Shown piece after piece: positions 9,050 through 17,790 of a stretch of DNA of 64,000 nucleotides. Origin of the DNA: Fidelibacterota bacterium (GTDB lineage: Bacteria; Fidelibacterota; Marinisomatia; SCGC-AAA003-L08; JACNLC01); contig JABMOW010000026.1 in assembly GCA_013204025.1 (NCBI GenBank), positions 1 through 64,000 on the forward strand. The letters run 5' to 3'. The notes under the pieces were generated by a model. It saw nothing but the letters and a program-made list of their open reading frames with translations, searched no databases and was not told the origin of the DNA. The position numbers and the translations under genes are program-made. Within the stretch, counting starts at the first letter, position 1. Each line of letters begins with the position of its first letter.

Positions 9050-9592
9050 ATGAATTGTTACAATTTTGAAGAAAATATTTCTGTATTTATAGAAAGTGAT
9101 TTGAGCTTAAAGCTGCGAAAAGAATTTATTCAACATCGGGAAACTTGCCCTGGATGTGAGGATAAACTCAATGGTATCGTATCAATTATAAACTCATTTA
9201 AACAAATCGAATCCGTCGCGACCTCAACAGATTTTGTTAAAAATCTACATCAACGAATCGATAAATATAATTCGAGAAAAGAGCCCCTGTTCACCAGGTT
9301 GTTAAATTTTCAACCCTTTGGATTGAAACCAGTTGCCGCCCTCGGATTTGTTACCGCATTTACTTTATTAACAATTTCATCCTTTCTACTTTTTCAGGAT
9401 GATAACATACCAAAGCTAAATGTCAGTGAATTCTCACAAAAACCTTCGACCTTGAGTAATCAGGCTCCGTTAATGGTGAATTCTCAACAAGTACCAGCTG
9501 TGAAAGATTCAACTCGGAAGGATTCCCTCCGGGATGCATCTAGCCGATTTGATGATCAGATTCTAATGGTAAATCAAAAAGAGAATAAATAA
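9050..9592 (+). CDS. Anti-sigma factor with zinc-binding (zf-HC2-like) domain
   Basis: The 180-aa protein has a cytoplasmic N-terminal domain with the H-x3-C-x2-C zinc motif (H29, C33, C36) and an additional C3. One transmembrane helix follows at residues ~94-115. The C-terminal tail of ~65 residues is Ser/Gln-rich and would lie in the periplasm. This is the layout of ZAS-type membrane anti-sigma factors, which hold an ECF sigma factor inactive. Its position 6 nt after the sigma gene supports the pairing. No protease site or sensor domain is recognisable in the short tail. Confidence 0.85.
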   Translation: MNCYNFEENISVFIESDLSLKLRKEFIQHRETCPGCEDKLNGIVSIINSFKQIESVATSTDFVKNLHQRIDKYNSRKEPLFTRLLNFQPFGLKPVAALGFVTAFTLLTISSFLLFQDDNIPKLNVSEFSQKPSTLSNQAPLMVNSQQVPAVKDSTRKDSLRDASSRFDDQILMVNQKENK

Positions 9593-9615
9593 TTATCGGC
9601 ACACAAATTTTATAG

Positions 9616-9621
9616 TATAAT
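9616..9621 (+). promoter_or_regulatory. Possible -10 element upstream of the 65-aa protein gene
   Basis: A TATAAT hexamer lies in the 168-bp gap between the anti-sigma gene and the small basic protein gene. No convincing -35 hexamer is seen at the standard distance. Its relevance to the small gene, about 140 bp downstream, is inferred. Confidence 0.25.
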
Positions 9622-9760
9622 TAGTGTAATGACGACACGGTAGAAATACTTCGGAAATTTTACATTAAAATACGTAAAATTCGCGTCGTGCGATAGTAAC
9701 GAATTTAAATTTTGATACTGATACATTGAATAGATTTTAATTGATAATTAGAGGAATGAA

Positions 9761-9958
9761 ATGGCAAAGAAACAGTCATTTGGAGACAAAGTAGGAAAAG
9801 CATCTGAAAAAGAACAGAAAACTTGTATAAAGTTGGTTCGTTCAACTAAGTCCAAAAAGACAAAAGATGGGATCCGTTTTTCGGAAGAGATTCTTGGTGT
9901 CCCAGCCGGAGAGAATGTGGACAGTTATGTAAATAATTTGCTGGGAACCTCAAAGTAA
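9761..9958 (+). CDS. Small basic protein of unknown function (65 aa)
   Basis: I do not recognise this family. The 65-aa product is lysine-rich in its first half (MAKKQSFGDKVGKASEKEQK, then KSKKTKDG), with one cysteine and no transmembrane segment or signal peptide. The second half (IRFSEEILGVPAGENVD) looks like a small folded unit. The gene has a good SD (GAGGAATGAA before the ATG), sits alone after a 168-bp gap and ends in a strong terminator. This layout suggests a separately transcribed, possibly abundant cytoplasmic protein. It resembles small lysine-rich, ribosome-associated proteins of FCB bacteria only in style; no homology is claimed. Confidence 0.75.
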   Translation: MAKKQSFGDKVGKASEKEQKTCIKLVRSTKSKKTKDGIRFSEEILGVPAGENVDSYVNNLLGTSK

Positions 9959-9979
9959 ACACCAAATATCATTAATGAA

Positions 9980-10010
9980 ATAGGAGGGCATACCCTCCTA
10001 TTTTTTTTTA
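9980..10010 (+). terminator. Intrinsic terminator after the 65-aa gene
   Basis: A nine-base-pair hairpin (ATAGGAGGG and CCCTCCTAT, loop CATA) is followed by a run of T. It ends only about 7 nt before the start codon of the TPR protein gene. Confidence 0.88.
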
Positions 10011-10016
10011 AAACTG

Positions 10017-11159
10017 ATGAAAATATTACTATTTATTATAATACTATCGACAACATTCATTATCGCTGATGAAAATCAAGCCGATGAGAATTATTTTTTT
10101 CTGGGAGAATATTACCTCCTCCAAGAGGATTATAGTAAAGCTGAAGAATATTATTTACTTGCTTTAAAACAAGACCCCGGCTCAATTGAAATATTTAATA
10201 CTTTAATCGACTTATCTCTGCAGACCAAGGATTATGAAAAAGCCTTAACATATGTTTTAGAGTCAATTACATTCTCGCCTTTGGATGATAAATTAATCGA
10301 TATGGCTATAAACCTGTACGCGTACTTGGATCAGACTGATTCCGCATATCAATTGATAGAGAATAAAATTCAGGAATATCCAGAGAATATTGACCTGATC
10401 ATGAAAAAGTTGGCAATTCTGGTATCAGAATACAAGTGGAAAGAAGTTATTGAATCCTGCGTTGATATACTTCTGATAGATCCGGAGAATCAGGAAATAT
10501 ACCAAACCATGATGGAAATTGGCTTCCGTACCGATGAATTCGACGGGCTTTTATCCGGGCTGGATATACTCATGGACCGCTATCCCGATGAAGTCGTATT
10601 CGTGATTTCATACATCCGAATATTGTATGGTATTGGAGATCAGTCCCAAATCCTAAATGAATTATGGGAATTGAATACCAGATTTCCCAAAAATGTTATC
10701 ATCCTAAATCAGCTTGCACAACAATTAAACGATTCGGAAAATTTTAATCTTGCAGACAGCATATACATTCAATTAATTGAAGAGGATGACCCTGAAGCGC
10801 TGGCATTGAATAATTATGCCTATAATCTTTGTGCACGAGATGGAGTGAGTGAAACAGTATTGGACCAAGCCTTAAAATATGGCAGTCTGGCACTGGAAAA
10901 TTCTCCCGATAATGCGTCCTATCTCGACACTGTAGGGTGGATATATTTTCAAATGGGTGAGTACGAGTTAGCTGAACATTTTCTGATCGCCAGCTTGACA
11001 ATCGATCAGGAAAATGCAATTATCTATGAACACTTATCTGATGTGTACGCGAAAGCAAAACAGGTCAGAAAAGCGGTGGAAGCGCTGGATAAGGCAATTG
11101 CAATTGATCAGGACAATGAGCAATTGAAAGAAAAACGGACTCTACTCAGCCATGAATAA
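10017..11159 (+). CDS. Exported tetratricopeptide-repeat protein
   Basis: The 380-aa product begins with a signal peptide (MKILLFIIILSTTFIIA) and then consists almost entirely of TPR-type helix pairs. Examples are YFFLGEYYLLQEDYSKAEEYY near residue 26 and the C-terminal TVGWIYFQMGEYELAEHFL and EHLSDVYAKAKQVRKAVEAL. TPR proteins act as protein-protein scaffolds; this one would work in the periplasm or at the outer membrane. It overlaps the next glycosyltransferase gene by 8 nt, suggesting a role in the same glycan pathway. The ATG lies right after a terminator and has no visible SD. The specific function is unknown. Confidence 0.85.
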   Translation: MKILLFIIILSTTFIIADENQADENYFFLGEYYLLQEDYSKAEEYYLLALKQDPGSIEIFNTLIDLSLQTKDYEKALTYVLESITFSPLDDKLIDMAINLYAYLDQTDSAYQLIENKIQEYPENIDLIMKKLAILVSEYKWKEVIESCVDILLIDPENQEIYQTMMEIGFRTDEFDGLLSGLDILMDRYPDEVVFVISYIRILYGIGDQSQILNELWELNTRFPKNVIILNQLAQQLNDSENFNLADSIYIQLIEEDDPEALALNNYAYNLCARDGVSETVLDQALKYGSLALENSPDNASYLDTVGWIYFQMGEYELAEHFLIASLTIDQENAIIYEHLSDVYAKAKQVRKAVEALDKAIAIDQDNEQLKEKRTLLSHE

Positions 11160-12114
11160 ATTGAACGAAATGGTCAGTATCATAATCCCCGTATTAAACG
11201 AGGGCGAATCAATCCAGCAATTGTATAGTGAAATCAAACAAAACGTAGCTGGATTTCCTCGATACGAAATAGTATTTGTAGATGACGGAAGTACGGATGA
11301 CTCCTTGGAAGTGATTGAGTCTTTAAAATTATCTGATTCAAACGTAAAACTCATTCAGTTTTATAAAAATTATGGAAAAGCCGAAGCATTATCCGCGGGA
11401 TTTAACGATTGCCAGGGTGATTACGTTATCACAATGGACGCGGATTTACAGGATGATCCTAATGAGATAAATGCTCTCGTTAATAAATTAAAAGAGGGCT
11501 GGGATGTGGTGTCAGGTTGGAAAAAATCCAGAAATGACCCATTATCCAAGAAATTTCCTTCAAAGATTTTTAATCTGATAACCCGTCTGTTCACAGGTAT
11601 CCAAATACACGATTTTAATTGCGGTTTAAAGGCGTATCGATCCAGTGTCGTGAAATCCATCGAATTATATGGCGGACTTCACAGGTACATCCCTGCTATT
11701 GCAAAACAAAAGGGTTTTTCTGTCACAGAGATTGTTGTCAATCACAGACCCAGAAAGCACGGTGAGACCAAGTACGGCGGGGCAAGATACTTCCATGGTT
11801 TTTTCGATTTGCTCACCATATTATTCATGGGAAAATACTTCAATCGTCCTCTACATTTTTTCGGATTTATCGGTTTGATTTTGACAGTCGCCGGACTGGG
11901 AATAAATACCTGGCTCACCATCGGTTGGTTCAGAGGCGTCTGGATCGGTAATCGACCTATCCTTTTTCTGGCTGTGCTGTTGATGGTAGTGGGAATCCAA
12001 TTCTTCTCAATTGGATTGCTGGGCGAGATGATTGTCAAATCCCAACGAGAAAAAGAACAAAAAATTCAAAGGGTCTTAACAGGATCTCCCCAGGATGAAC
12101 ATTGCGCTGATTAG
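11152..12114 (+). CDS. Family 2 glycosyltransferase, polyprenyl-phosphate sugar transferase type
   Basis: The 320-aa protein has a GT-A catalytic domain with VSIIIPVLNEGESI, the nucleotide-binding FVDDGSTDDSL, the metal-binding MDADLQDDP, and the HRPRKHGETKYG region typical of DPM1/ArnC-like enzymes. Two C-terminal hydrophobic helices (roughly residues 230-255 and 265-290) anchor it. Such enzymes transfer a sugar from a nucleotide donor to undecaprenyl phosphate on the inner membrane face. It overlaps the TPR gene and the next GT4 gene (by 20 nt), so the genes form an operon. The donor sugar cannot be read from the sequence. Confidence 0.92.
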   Translation: MNKLNEMVSIIIPVLNEGESIQQLYSEIKQNVAGFPRYEIVFVDDGSTDDSLEVIESLKLSDSNVKLIQFYKNYGKAEALSAGFNDCQGDYVITMDADLQDDPNEINALVNKLKEGWDVVSGWKKSRNDPLSKKFPSKIFNLITRLFTGIQIHDFNCGLKAYRSSVVKSIELYGGLHRYIPAIAKQKGFSVTEIVVNHRPRKHGETKYGGARYFHGFFDLLTILFMGKYFNRPLHFFGFIGLILTVAGLGINTWLTIGWFRGVWIGNRPILFLAVLLMVVGIQFFSIGLLGEMIVKSQREKEQKIQRVLTGSPQDEHCAD

Positions 12115-13225
12115 CGTAACACCTCCTTATCGGGGAGGGATATCTCTAAACTCAGCCATCTTATACCGACATTTGGAAGCCGACCACGATGTCACCGTAT
12201 ACAATTTTTCAAGACAATACCCTGATTTTCTCTTCCCAGGAAAAACTCAATATGAAACCGGCTCTCCCGCAGTACCTATCCCTTCAAATAGAACCATTGA
12301 CTCCATAAATCCATTTACGTGGTTAAAAACAGCCCGACAGATCATTTGTCAATCTCCAGATTTACTCATCATTCGTTTTTGGAATCCCTTCTTTGCGCCG
12401 TTGTCGGGATTAATCGCGGGCTATGTCAGAAAACGACTTCCTCAAATTCATGTTATGGCCATCTGCGATAACATCATTCCCCACGAATCTCATTGGTTTG
12501 ACAAACCTTTGATAAGGTATTTTTTCAAACGCGTCCATTCATTCCTCGTATTGTCTTCTTCGGTGGAGGATGACCTAAAATCATTGGTTATTGAACCTCG
12601 GTATAGAAAAATATTTCACCCGATCTATCATGTGTTTGGGGATCCAGTCCCATCAGAGGTTGCCCGAAAGGAATTGGGTATCACGTCCAAAAATGTGATC
12701 CTGTATTTTGGGTATGTGAGAGCATATAAGGGAATGGATACTTTGATTCGTGCGTCGGCAGGATTAAAAAAAATACTAAACGATTTCCAAGTCATAGCAG
12801 TGGGAGAATCCTATGAAGGAATTGAGAAATATAATAAGTTGATTCGGGAGTATGATGTAGCGGATGTGTTTCGTTGGGAGAACCAGTATATCCCCGATGA
12901 TCGTGTAAAACTGTATTTTTCTGCTGCGGATATCGTTGCGCTTCCTTATCATTCTGCAACACAGAGTGGTATTGTCCCCATCGCTTTCCATTTCAATAAA
13001 CCGGTCGTTGTCACTCGTGTTGGGGGATTGCCCGAAGTAGTTACCGAAGGCAAGACAGGATTTATTATCGAACCGGGAGATTATGAAAACCTAGCGCAGG
13101 TCATCGCAAAAGGATTTGATAATAAATTGTACTCAACGATGGAAGCGCATGTGGATGTAGAGAAAAAACGATTTTCGTGGGAGAATATGGTCCAAGCCAT
13201 CGAAGAATTGGTTGCAGAATCATGA
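12095..13225 (+). CDS. Family 4 glycosyltransferase
   Basis: This 376-aa GT-B protein starts with the donor/acceptor pattern IALISVTPPYRGGISL. Its C-terminal half contains LYFGYVRAYKGMDTLI and the donor-binding VALPYHSATQSGIVPIAF..VVVTRVGGLPEVV typical of GT4 retaining enzymes. It would add a sugar to a glycan precursor on the cytoplasmic face. The ATG lies inside the end of the previous gene, preceded by CCCAGG. Its stop overlaps the next gene's ATG. Confidence 0.9.
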   Translation: MNIALISVTPPYRGGISLNSAILYRHLEADHDVTVYNFSRQYPDFLFPGKTQYETGSPAVPIPSNRTIDSINPFTWLKTARQIICQSPDLLIIRFWNPFFAPLSGLIAGYVRKRLPQIHVMAICDNIIPHESHWFDKPLIRYFFKRVHSFLVLSSSVEDDLKSLVIEPRYRKIFHPIYHVFGDPVPSEVARKELGITSKNVILYFGYVRAYKGMDTLIRASAGLKKILNDFQVIAVGESYEGIEKYNKLIREYDVADVFRWENQYIPDDRVKLYFSAADIVALPYHSATQSGIVPIAFHFNKPVVVTRVGGLPEVVTEGKTGFIIEPGDYENLAQVIAKGFDNKLYSTMEAHVDVEKKRFSWENMVQAIEELVAES

Positions 13226-14058
13226 CCCCTCACATTTCTGTAATTGTCCTGAACTGGAATGGCAAAGTCCTTACAGCCGAGTGTCTGAAAACTCTTCAAA
13301 AAGTCACGTATCCCAATTTCTCTTTATTTGTTGTGGATAACGGCTCAACTGACGGTTCCGTAGAGTATATGAAAAATGAATTTCCGAATATTAGTCTCGT
13401 CGAGCTTTCACAGAATTTTGGATATGCAGCAGGCAACAACCGTGGATTCGATGCAATTTCCAGCAATAACGATTCTTCGCATTTCGTCCTGTTCTTGAAT
13501 AACGACACTCTGGTTGAATCGGATTTTTTAGATGAGTTAGCGAATGGGATTACCCGATTTGGTTCAGATCATATCTATTCACCGAAAACTTTATATGCCG
13601 ATCATCCAAAACATATCTGGTACGCTGGCGGAACGATCAACCTATCACTGGCAATAGTGGAGCATGTGGGCATTCGTGAGCCAGACGGTCCTGGGCATGC
13701 AAAGGATATCCAAACGGATTTTGTATCGGGCTGCAGTCTGTTGATTTCTACAGAAAAATTTAAGAAGCTCAACGGATTTGACGAATCATTCGGGATGTAT
13801 TCGGAGGATGTTGATCTTTGCCTGCGGGCAGCAAAAATGGGTTCGTCCTGTTATATGATTGCCAATTCAAAGATCTTCCATAAAGTATCTGCCAGTATGG
13901 GTGGCAATTGGTCTTTCAGGAAAAACCTGAGGAAATTACGTTCCCTCATGAAATTAATCCAACGTCACCGTGGGGTGCTTGTCATGATAATGTCCACAGT
14001 CAGCTTGATTTATCAAATCCCCAGACAGTATTTTAACTCCAGGAAATTCATTCAATAA
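13222..14058 (+). CDS. Family 2 glycosyltransferase, rhamnosyltransferase-like
   Basis: The 278-aa GT-A protein opens with ISVIVLNWNGK, then VVDNGSTDGSVEYM, the acidic metal-binding site FLNNDT and a SGCSLLIS..GFDESFGMYSEDVDLCLRA stretch. This pattern is common in rhamnosyl- and galactofuranosyltransferase-like GT2 enzymes. I place the start at the ATG overlapping the GT4 stop (ATGA), because the longer reading from 13177 lies wholly inside the GT4 gene and adds no conserved sequence. The C-terminus has a basic amphipathic stretch. Sugar specificity is unknown. Confidence 0.88.
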   Translation: MTPHISVIVLNWNGKVLTAECLKTLQKVTYPNFSLFVVDNGSTDGSVEYMKNEFPNISLVELSQNFGYAAGNNRGFDAISSNNDSSHFVLFLNNDTLVESDFLDELANGITRFGSDHIYSPKTLYADHPKHIWYAGGTINLSLAIVEHVGIREPDGPGHAKDIQTDFVSGCSLLISTEKFKKLNGFDESFGMYSEDVDLCLRAAKMGSSCYMIANSKIFHKVSASMGGNWSFRKNLRKLRSLMKLIQRHRGVLVMIMSTVSLIYQIPRQYFNSRKFIQ

Positions 14059-14071
14059 TAGCAGGAAGCTC

Positions 14072-16411
14072 ATGAAAGCCTTATACTCCAGATTATTACA
14101 GCACAAAGAAACGCTCATTGCAGTCGCCTTATTTTTCGTTATTATCGTGGTGCTTTTCATTAAAATGGCAGATGGCAGCCATAGGTTCATTTCTCCTGAC
14201 TCCATGTCTCCAAAGGCTGTCGCCCAGGGGATGGAACTGGCAAAAGAAAAATACGGCGAATACCCATTGTGGATGCCCTGGATGTTCAGCGGACTGCCTT
14301 CAGTCCATTCTTTTCAGTACATATCCCGTTATTACTTTCCGCATCACATATTCTTAATGTTGAAATCGATGGGGATGCCCTGGTTCTGGGTCTTCATCTT
14401 TCATATTGTGTTTGCAGGTTTAGGTGGATATCTACTTCTCAAACGTCTGAATCTGGATGTGCTTTCATCCTTTTTAGGCGCAACGGCATTCATGATCACG
14501 CCGTACATGATCACGATGATCGTTTACGGGCATGGGAGCCAGATGATGACTGCTGCATATATCCCCTGGATTTTCTGGGGGTTACTCAAACTTGAGGAGA
14601 ATCCATCTCTTTTCAATAGTGGAATATTGGCACTACTATTAGGATTACAATTGCTTCGAGCGCACGTTCAGATCGCCTATTATACCTGGATGATGGTAGG
14701 ATTATTTTTGTTATATCGGATTATCCATGCAATTCTCACGAGGGAATACTCTCAATTAAAAATATTGTATTACTCGGCGCTTTCAATGATTCTTGCAATG
14801 GGTGTATCCATGAGTATTTATTACCCGGTATCTCAATACACTCCATTCTCAATTCGAGGCGCCAGTGGTGGAGGCGCTGTATTCGACTATGCCACACAAT
14901 GGTCATTTAGCTTTTCGGAAATGATGACATTCCTTATTCCTTCATTTTTGGGGTTCGGTGGCGCTACTTACTGGGGAAGTATGCCTATGACGGATTATCC
15001 AAATTATATGGGTATTCTGATCCTGGTTTTCGCAGTATTTGGTGCGATTTACAGTCGGAATAAATTTAAATATGTTCTGATTACAACTGTGGTATTTTCA
15101 CTTCTGTTATCCTTTGGTAAACATTTTTTTCTTTATAGGATTTTTTTCGACTACTTCCCATACTTCAATAAATTTAGAGTACCGGTGATGTTTCTGATCC
15201 TCACGCAATTCAGTGTAGCGGTATTAGCTGCACTTGGGTTCAATCGTCTCCAGACTTTATTTAGAGAGACCAAATCAACCAAGTGGTGTCAGTTATCAAT
15301 TTATGCATGGGCTACCATTTCAGGTGTATTATTTCTTGGTGGTGGTAGTATTTTAGCTTTCTTCAAAGTGCCGGAAGCGGTCAGGCCGATGATTCAAGCA
15401 GATACCTTTACTTTGATCGTATTGACTGGATTAACTTTGGGTTTGCTGTTTATCGGATTGAAGAAATGGATTAAACCTTCCTATGTCTTTATGGGGATAA
15501 TACTTTTCGCTGTTGTTGATTTGACGATTATTGACAGCAGAATTATCGATCCTGCAAAAGACTCAGGACGTATTGCTCCTTATAAAAGAGCAAAATATAT
15601 CCGATCATATTTACGGGCAGACGATGTGATCAATTTTCTGAAAAAAGATACAACACTTTTTCGGATCATGCCATTACAGTACCTGGAGAATGAAAATAGA
15701 TGGTCAGCATTTCATATTGAGAGTGTCACGGGGTATCATCCTGCAAAACTGGCAAATTATAACCAGATCATATCAGAAGTCGGATTTGAATCTCCATCGC
15801 TGGCGAGGATGTTAAACGTAAAATACCTGATCCACTTGCAACCCATAAAACACCCCGATTTCAAGGAAGTGTTTAAAGGGAATTATTACATTCAGGGCAG
15901 GTACATGCCTGCATATGTTTATGAATATTCTGCTCAGCTCCCAAGGTTTTATTTTGCTGAATCCGTCAGAACATTGAGTGACAGAGAATCACAAATATCC
16001 GTTTTAAAACAGCAAAATTTCGATCCTGTCAGAACCGCATTTGTCACTGAAGTGGTTGATGAAATGCAATACTCTGCAAATGGCAGTGTGGTCGTTGAAT
16101 CTTATACGCCAGATGAGTTTGAGGTTCTGACTGAATCCGAAGAAGATCAATTTTTGGTGATAAGTGAAGTCTATTATCCAAATGGTTGGAATGCCTCCAT
16201 TGATGGGGTTCCCACAACAATCTATGAGACTAATGGGGTATTGCGGGGAGTATTCGTGCCTGAAGGAAATCATTCCATAATCATGCGGTTTCAACCTGAC
16301 GACATCAGAATAGGCAATCTTATATCATGGATCAGTTTCACGCTCATGGGTTTCATTATCCTGTTTGGTTGGTACCGAAACTCTAAAGAGAGCGCTGTCA
16401 ATTCACAGTGA
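14072..16411 (+). CDS. YfhO-family polytopic membrane protein
   Basis: This is a 779-aa protein with roughly a dozen hydrophobic helices. The N-terminal part resembles GT-C membrane glycosyltransferases (early acidic loop with SPDSMSPKAVA, then GHGSQMMTAAYIPW). A large soluble region (about residues 500-740) and a final transmembrane helix follow. YfhO-type proteins are implicated in glycosylating lipoteichoic acids or other surface polymers from a polyprenyl-linked sugar. Placement after three glycosyltransferases fits: the first would make the lipid-linked sugar and this one would use it outside the membrane. A good SD (AGGAAG) precedes the ATG. Confidence 0.82.
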   Translation: MKALYSRLLQHKETLIAVALFFVIIVVLFIKMADGSHRFISPDSMSPKAVAQGMELAKEKYGEYPLWMPWMFSGLPSVHSFQYISRYYFPHHIFLMLKSMGMPWFWVFIFHIVFAGLGGYLLLKRLNLDVLSSFLGATAFMITPYMITMIVYGHGSQMMTAAYIPWIFWGLLKLEENPSLFNSGILALLLGLQLLRAHVQIAYYTWMMVGLFLLYRIIHAILTREYSQLKILYYSALSMILAMGVSMSIYYPVSQYTPFSIRGASGGGAVFDYATQWSFSFSEMMTFLIPSFLGFGGATYWGSMPMTDYPNYMGILILVFAVFGAIYSRNKFKYVLITTVVFSLLLSFGKHFFLYRIFFDYFPYFNKFRVPVMFLILTQFSVAVLAALGFNRLQTLFRETKSTKWCQLSIYAWATISGVLFLGGGSILAFFKVPEAVRPMIQADTFTLIVLTGLTLGLLFIGLKKWIKPSYVFMGIILFAVVDLTIIDSRIIDPAKDSGRIAPYKRAKYIRSYLRADDVINFLKKDTTLFRIMPLQYLENENRWSAFHIESVTGYHPAKLANYNQIISEVGFESPSLARMLNVKYLIHLQPIKHPDFKEVFKGNYYIQGRYMPAYVYEYSAQLPRFYFAESVRTLSDRESQISVLKQQNFDPVRTAFVTEVVDEMQYSANGSVVVESYTPDEFEVLTESEEDQFLVISEVYYPNGWNASIDGVPTTIYETNGVLRGVFVPEGNHSIIMRFQPDDIRIGNLISWISFTLMGFIILFGWYRNSKESAVNSQ

Positions 16412-16428
16412 TATTTACAAGATAATTC

Positions 16429-17574
16429 ATGTTTAAGTACTCCTTCCAGATAAAGTTGGGTCTATTCATTTTCGGTTTTATGATCGTCTTCACTGTCTTC
16501 GGTCTGAACTGGTATATGGTGAAGAATATCCGGGAAGATGCCCGCGAACAGGTGGAGTATCTCGCTCGGGCGTACACTGACGCTATCAATAATTTGGAAC
16601 CAGAAAACATTCAGTACATCCTGGAAATTATAATGCCCTCCATCAATTTCCCCATGGTCATCACGTCTAACAATGAGATCTATGCGGTAAAAAATCTTAA
16701 TATCAATTACCCGGAAGGTTCACCTGAATACGAGGCTAAAATCCGGGATATCATTGTCAGGATGGATGAATCCTTTACGCCTTTACCCGTCACAGGAAAT
16801 GATATCGAAATCAGCAGGATTCATTATGGCGATCCAGCCATTGTGGGAAAGTTGAGATGGGTTCCTTATCTTGAAGTTGGCTTGATGATTTTATATATTT
16901 TATTGGGATTTTTCGGATTCCAGTTCATCCGAAATAGCGAGAAGCGATCTATCTGGATGGGGATGGCACGTGAAACTGCACATCAGCTGGGCACACCCAT
17001 ATCATCGCTTATGGGATGGGTGAAACTCCTGGAAGATGGTGAAAGTCGTAAAGAAGTCATTCCGTACATTCATGAGGATATCTCACATTTGAGCCAGATT
17101 TCGAATCGATTCCAAAAGATCGGATCGCATTCCAAATTCAAACCTGTCCCATTATTGAAGTTGGCACAAAAGACAGCCGATTATATGCAGGCGAGGATTC
17201 CTTCAAGTTCTCGAATTCAGATTGTGGTGAGTGGGGAAGATGCTACCATCTCTGGTGAAGAAACATTACTTTCATGGGCGTTGGAAAATTTGGTGAAAAA
17301 TGCATTAGATGCATTAAAGAATAACACCGGTACCATCACAGTGGAAATCTCACAGGCAATCGGAGCGAGTATTCAGGTTACGGATACTGGTAGTGGTATT
17401 TCCCGAAAGAACCGAAACCACATTTTCAAACCGGGATTCAGCACCAAAAAACGGGGATGGGGACTGGGCCTCAGCCTTACCCGACGGATCATCGAAGACA
17501 TCCACCGTGGGAAGATCACCCTGGTGTCATCAAAACCCGGTGGCACCGTATTTAGGATCGATCTACCGAAGTGA
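16429..17574 (+). CDS. Membrane sensor histidine kinase
   Basis: The 381-aa protein has transmembrane helices near residues 8-27 and 146-168 flanking a ~120-residue sensor region. The dimerisation/phospho-acceptor helix carries H185 in ARETAHQLGTPISSL. The HATPase domain has the N box (ALENLVKNALDAL), DTGSGIS and GLGLSLTRRI. The AHQLGTP H-box style is frequent in FCB kinases. No response regulator is adjacent, so it is an orphan; PorX at 0.5 kb is one possible partner, without direct evidence. It follows the glycan genes by 17 nt and may belong to their transcript. Confidence 0.92.
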   Translation: MFKYSFQIKLGLFIFGFMIVFTVFGLNWYMVKNIREDAREQVEYLARAYTDAINNLEPENIQYILEIIMPSINFPMVITSNNEIYAVKNLNINYPEGSPEYEAKIRDIIVRMDESFTPLPVTGNDIEISRIHYGDPAIVGKLRWVPYLEVGLMILYILLGFFGFQFIRNSEKRSIWMGMARETAHQLGTPISSLMGWVKLLEDGESRKEVIPYIHEDISHLSQISNRFQKIGSHSKFKPVPLLKLAQKTADYMQARIPSSSRIQIVVSGEDATISGEETLLSWALENLVKNALDALKNNTGTITVEISQAIGASIQVTDTGSGISRKNRNHIFKPGFSTKKRGWGLGLSLTRRIIEDIHRGKITLVSSKPGGTVFRIDLPK

Positions 17575-17579
17575 AGTGA

Positions 17580-17598
17580 CCTGCCTACCGCAGGCAGG
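17580..17598. repeat. Short inverted repeat after the kinase gene
   Basis: CCTGCCT and AGGCAGG form a perfect seven-base inverted repeat around ACCGC, six bases past the kinase stop codon. There is no T-tract. Similar CCTGCC-type palindromes occur as dispersed short repeats in many genomes. Only one copy was noticed in this window. Confidence 0.6.
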
Positions 17599-17621
17599 GA
17601 AGTCAGAAGTAAGAAAAGACT

Positions 17622-17717
17622 TTACCTCTCTCGAATCTCTAAAATATCAATCAGCTCATCCGCCTCGATATTTAGATCTACCCCACGAACATCAAGAGGG
17701 GATGGTTCATGCTTCAA
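17622..17717 (-). pseudogene. Possible C-terminal coding remnant (about 31 codons)
   Basis: On the minus strand an open stretch reads KHEPSPLDVRGVDLNIEADE then LIDILEIRER and ends in TAA. Its 5' end is closed by a TGA just upstream and there is no credible start. The composition is protein-like, with charged and hydrophobic residues alternating as in an amphipathic helix, and it sits between two inverted repeats where the accessory island begins. I read it as a possible leftover of a lost gene. I do not recognise the parent family, and chance is not excluded. Confidence 0.25.
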
Positions 17718-17790
17718 TCACATGATTTTACTTCTATTCATACCTTTATTTATATATTTCGGAATAAACGAACAAATGTTTAACTTATAA

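Noticed and set aside
13177-13221. Earlier start for the second GT2 enzyme
   Set aside because: The extra 15 codons lie entirely in the GT4 gene and precede the normal family start at the ATGA overlap.
16429-17574. Histidine kinase as PorY
   Set aside because: The H-box style is shared by many FCB kinases and the gene is 15 kb from porX; nothing specific supports the name.
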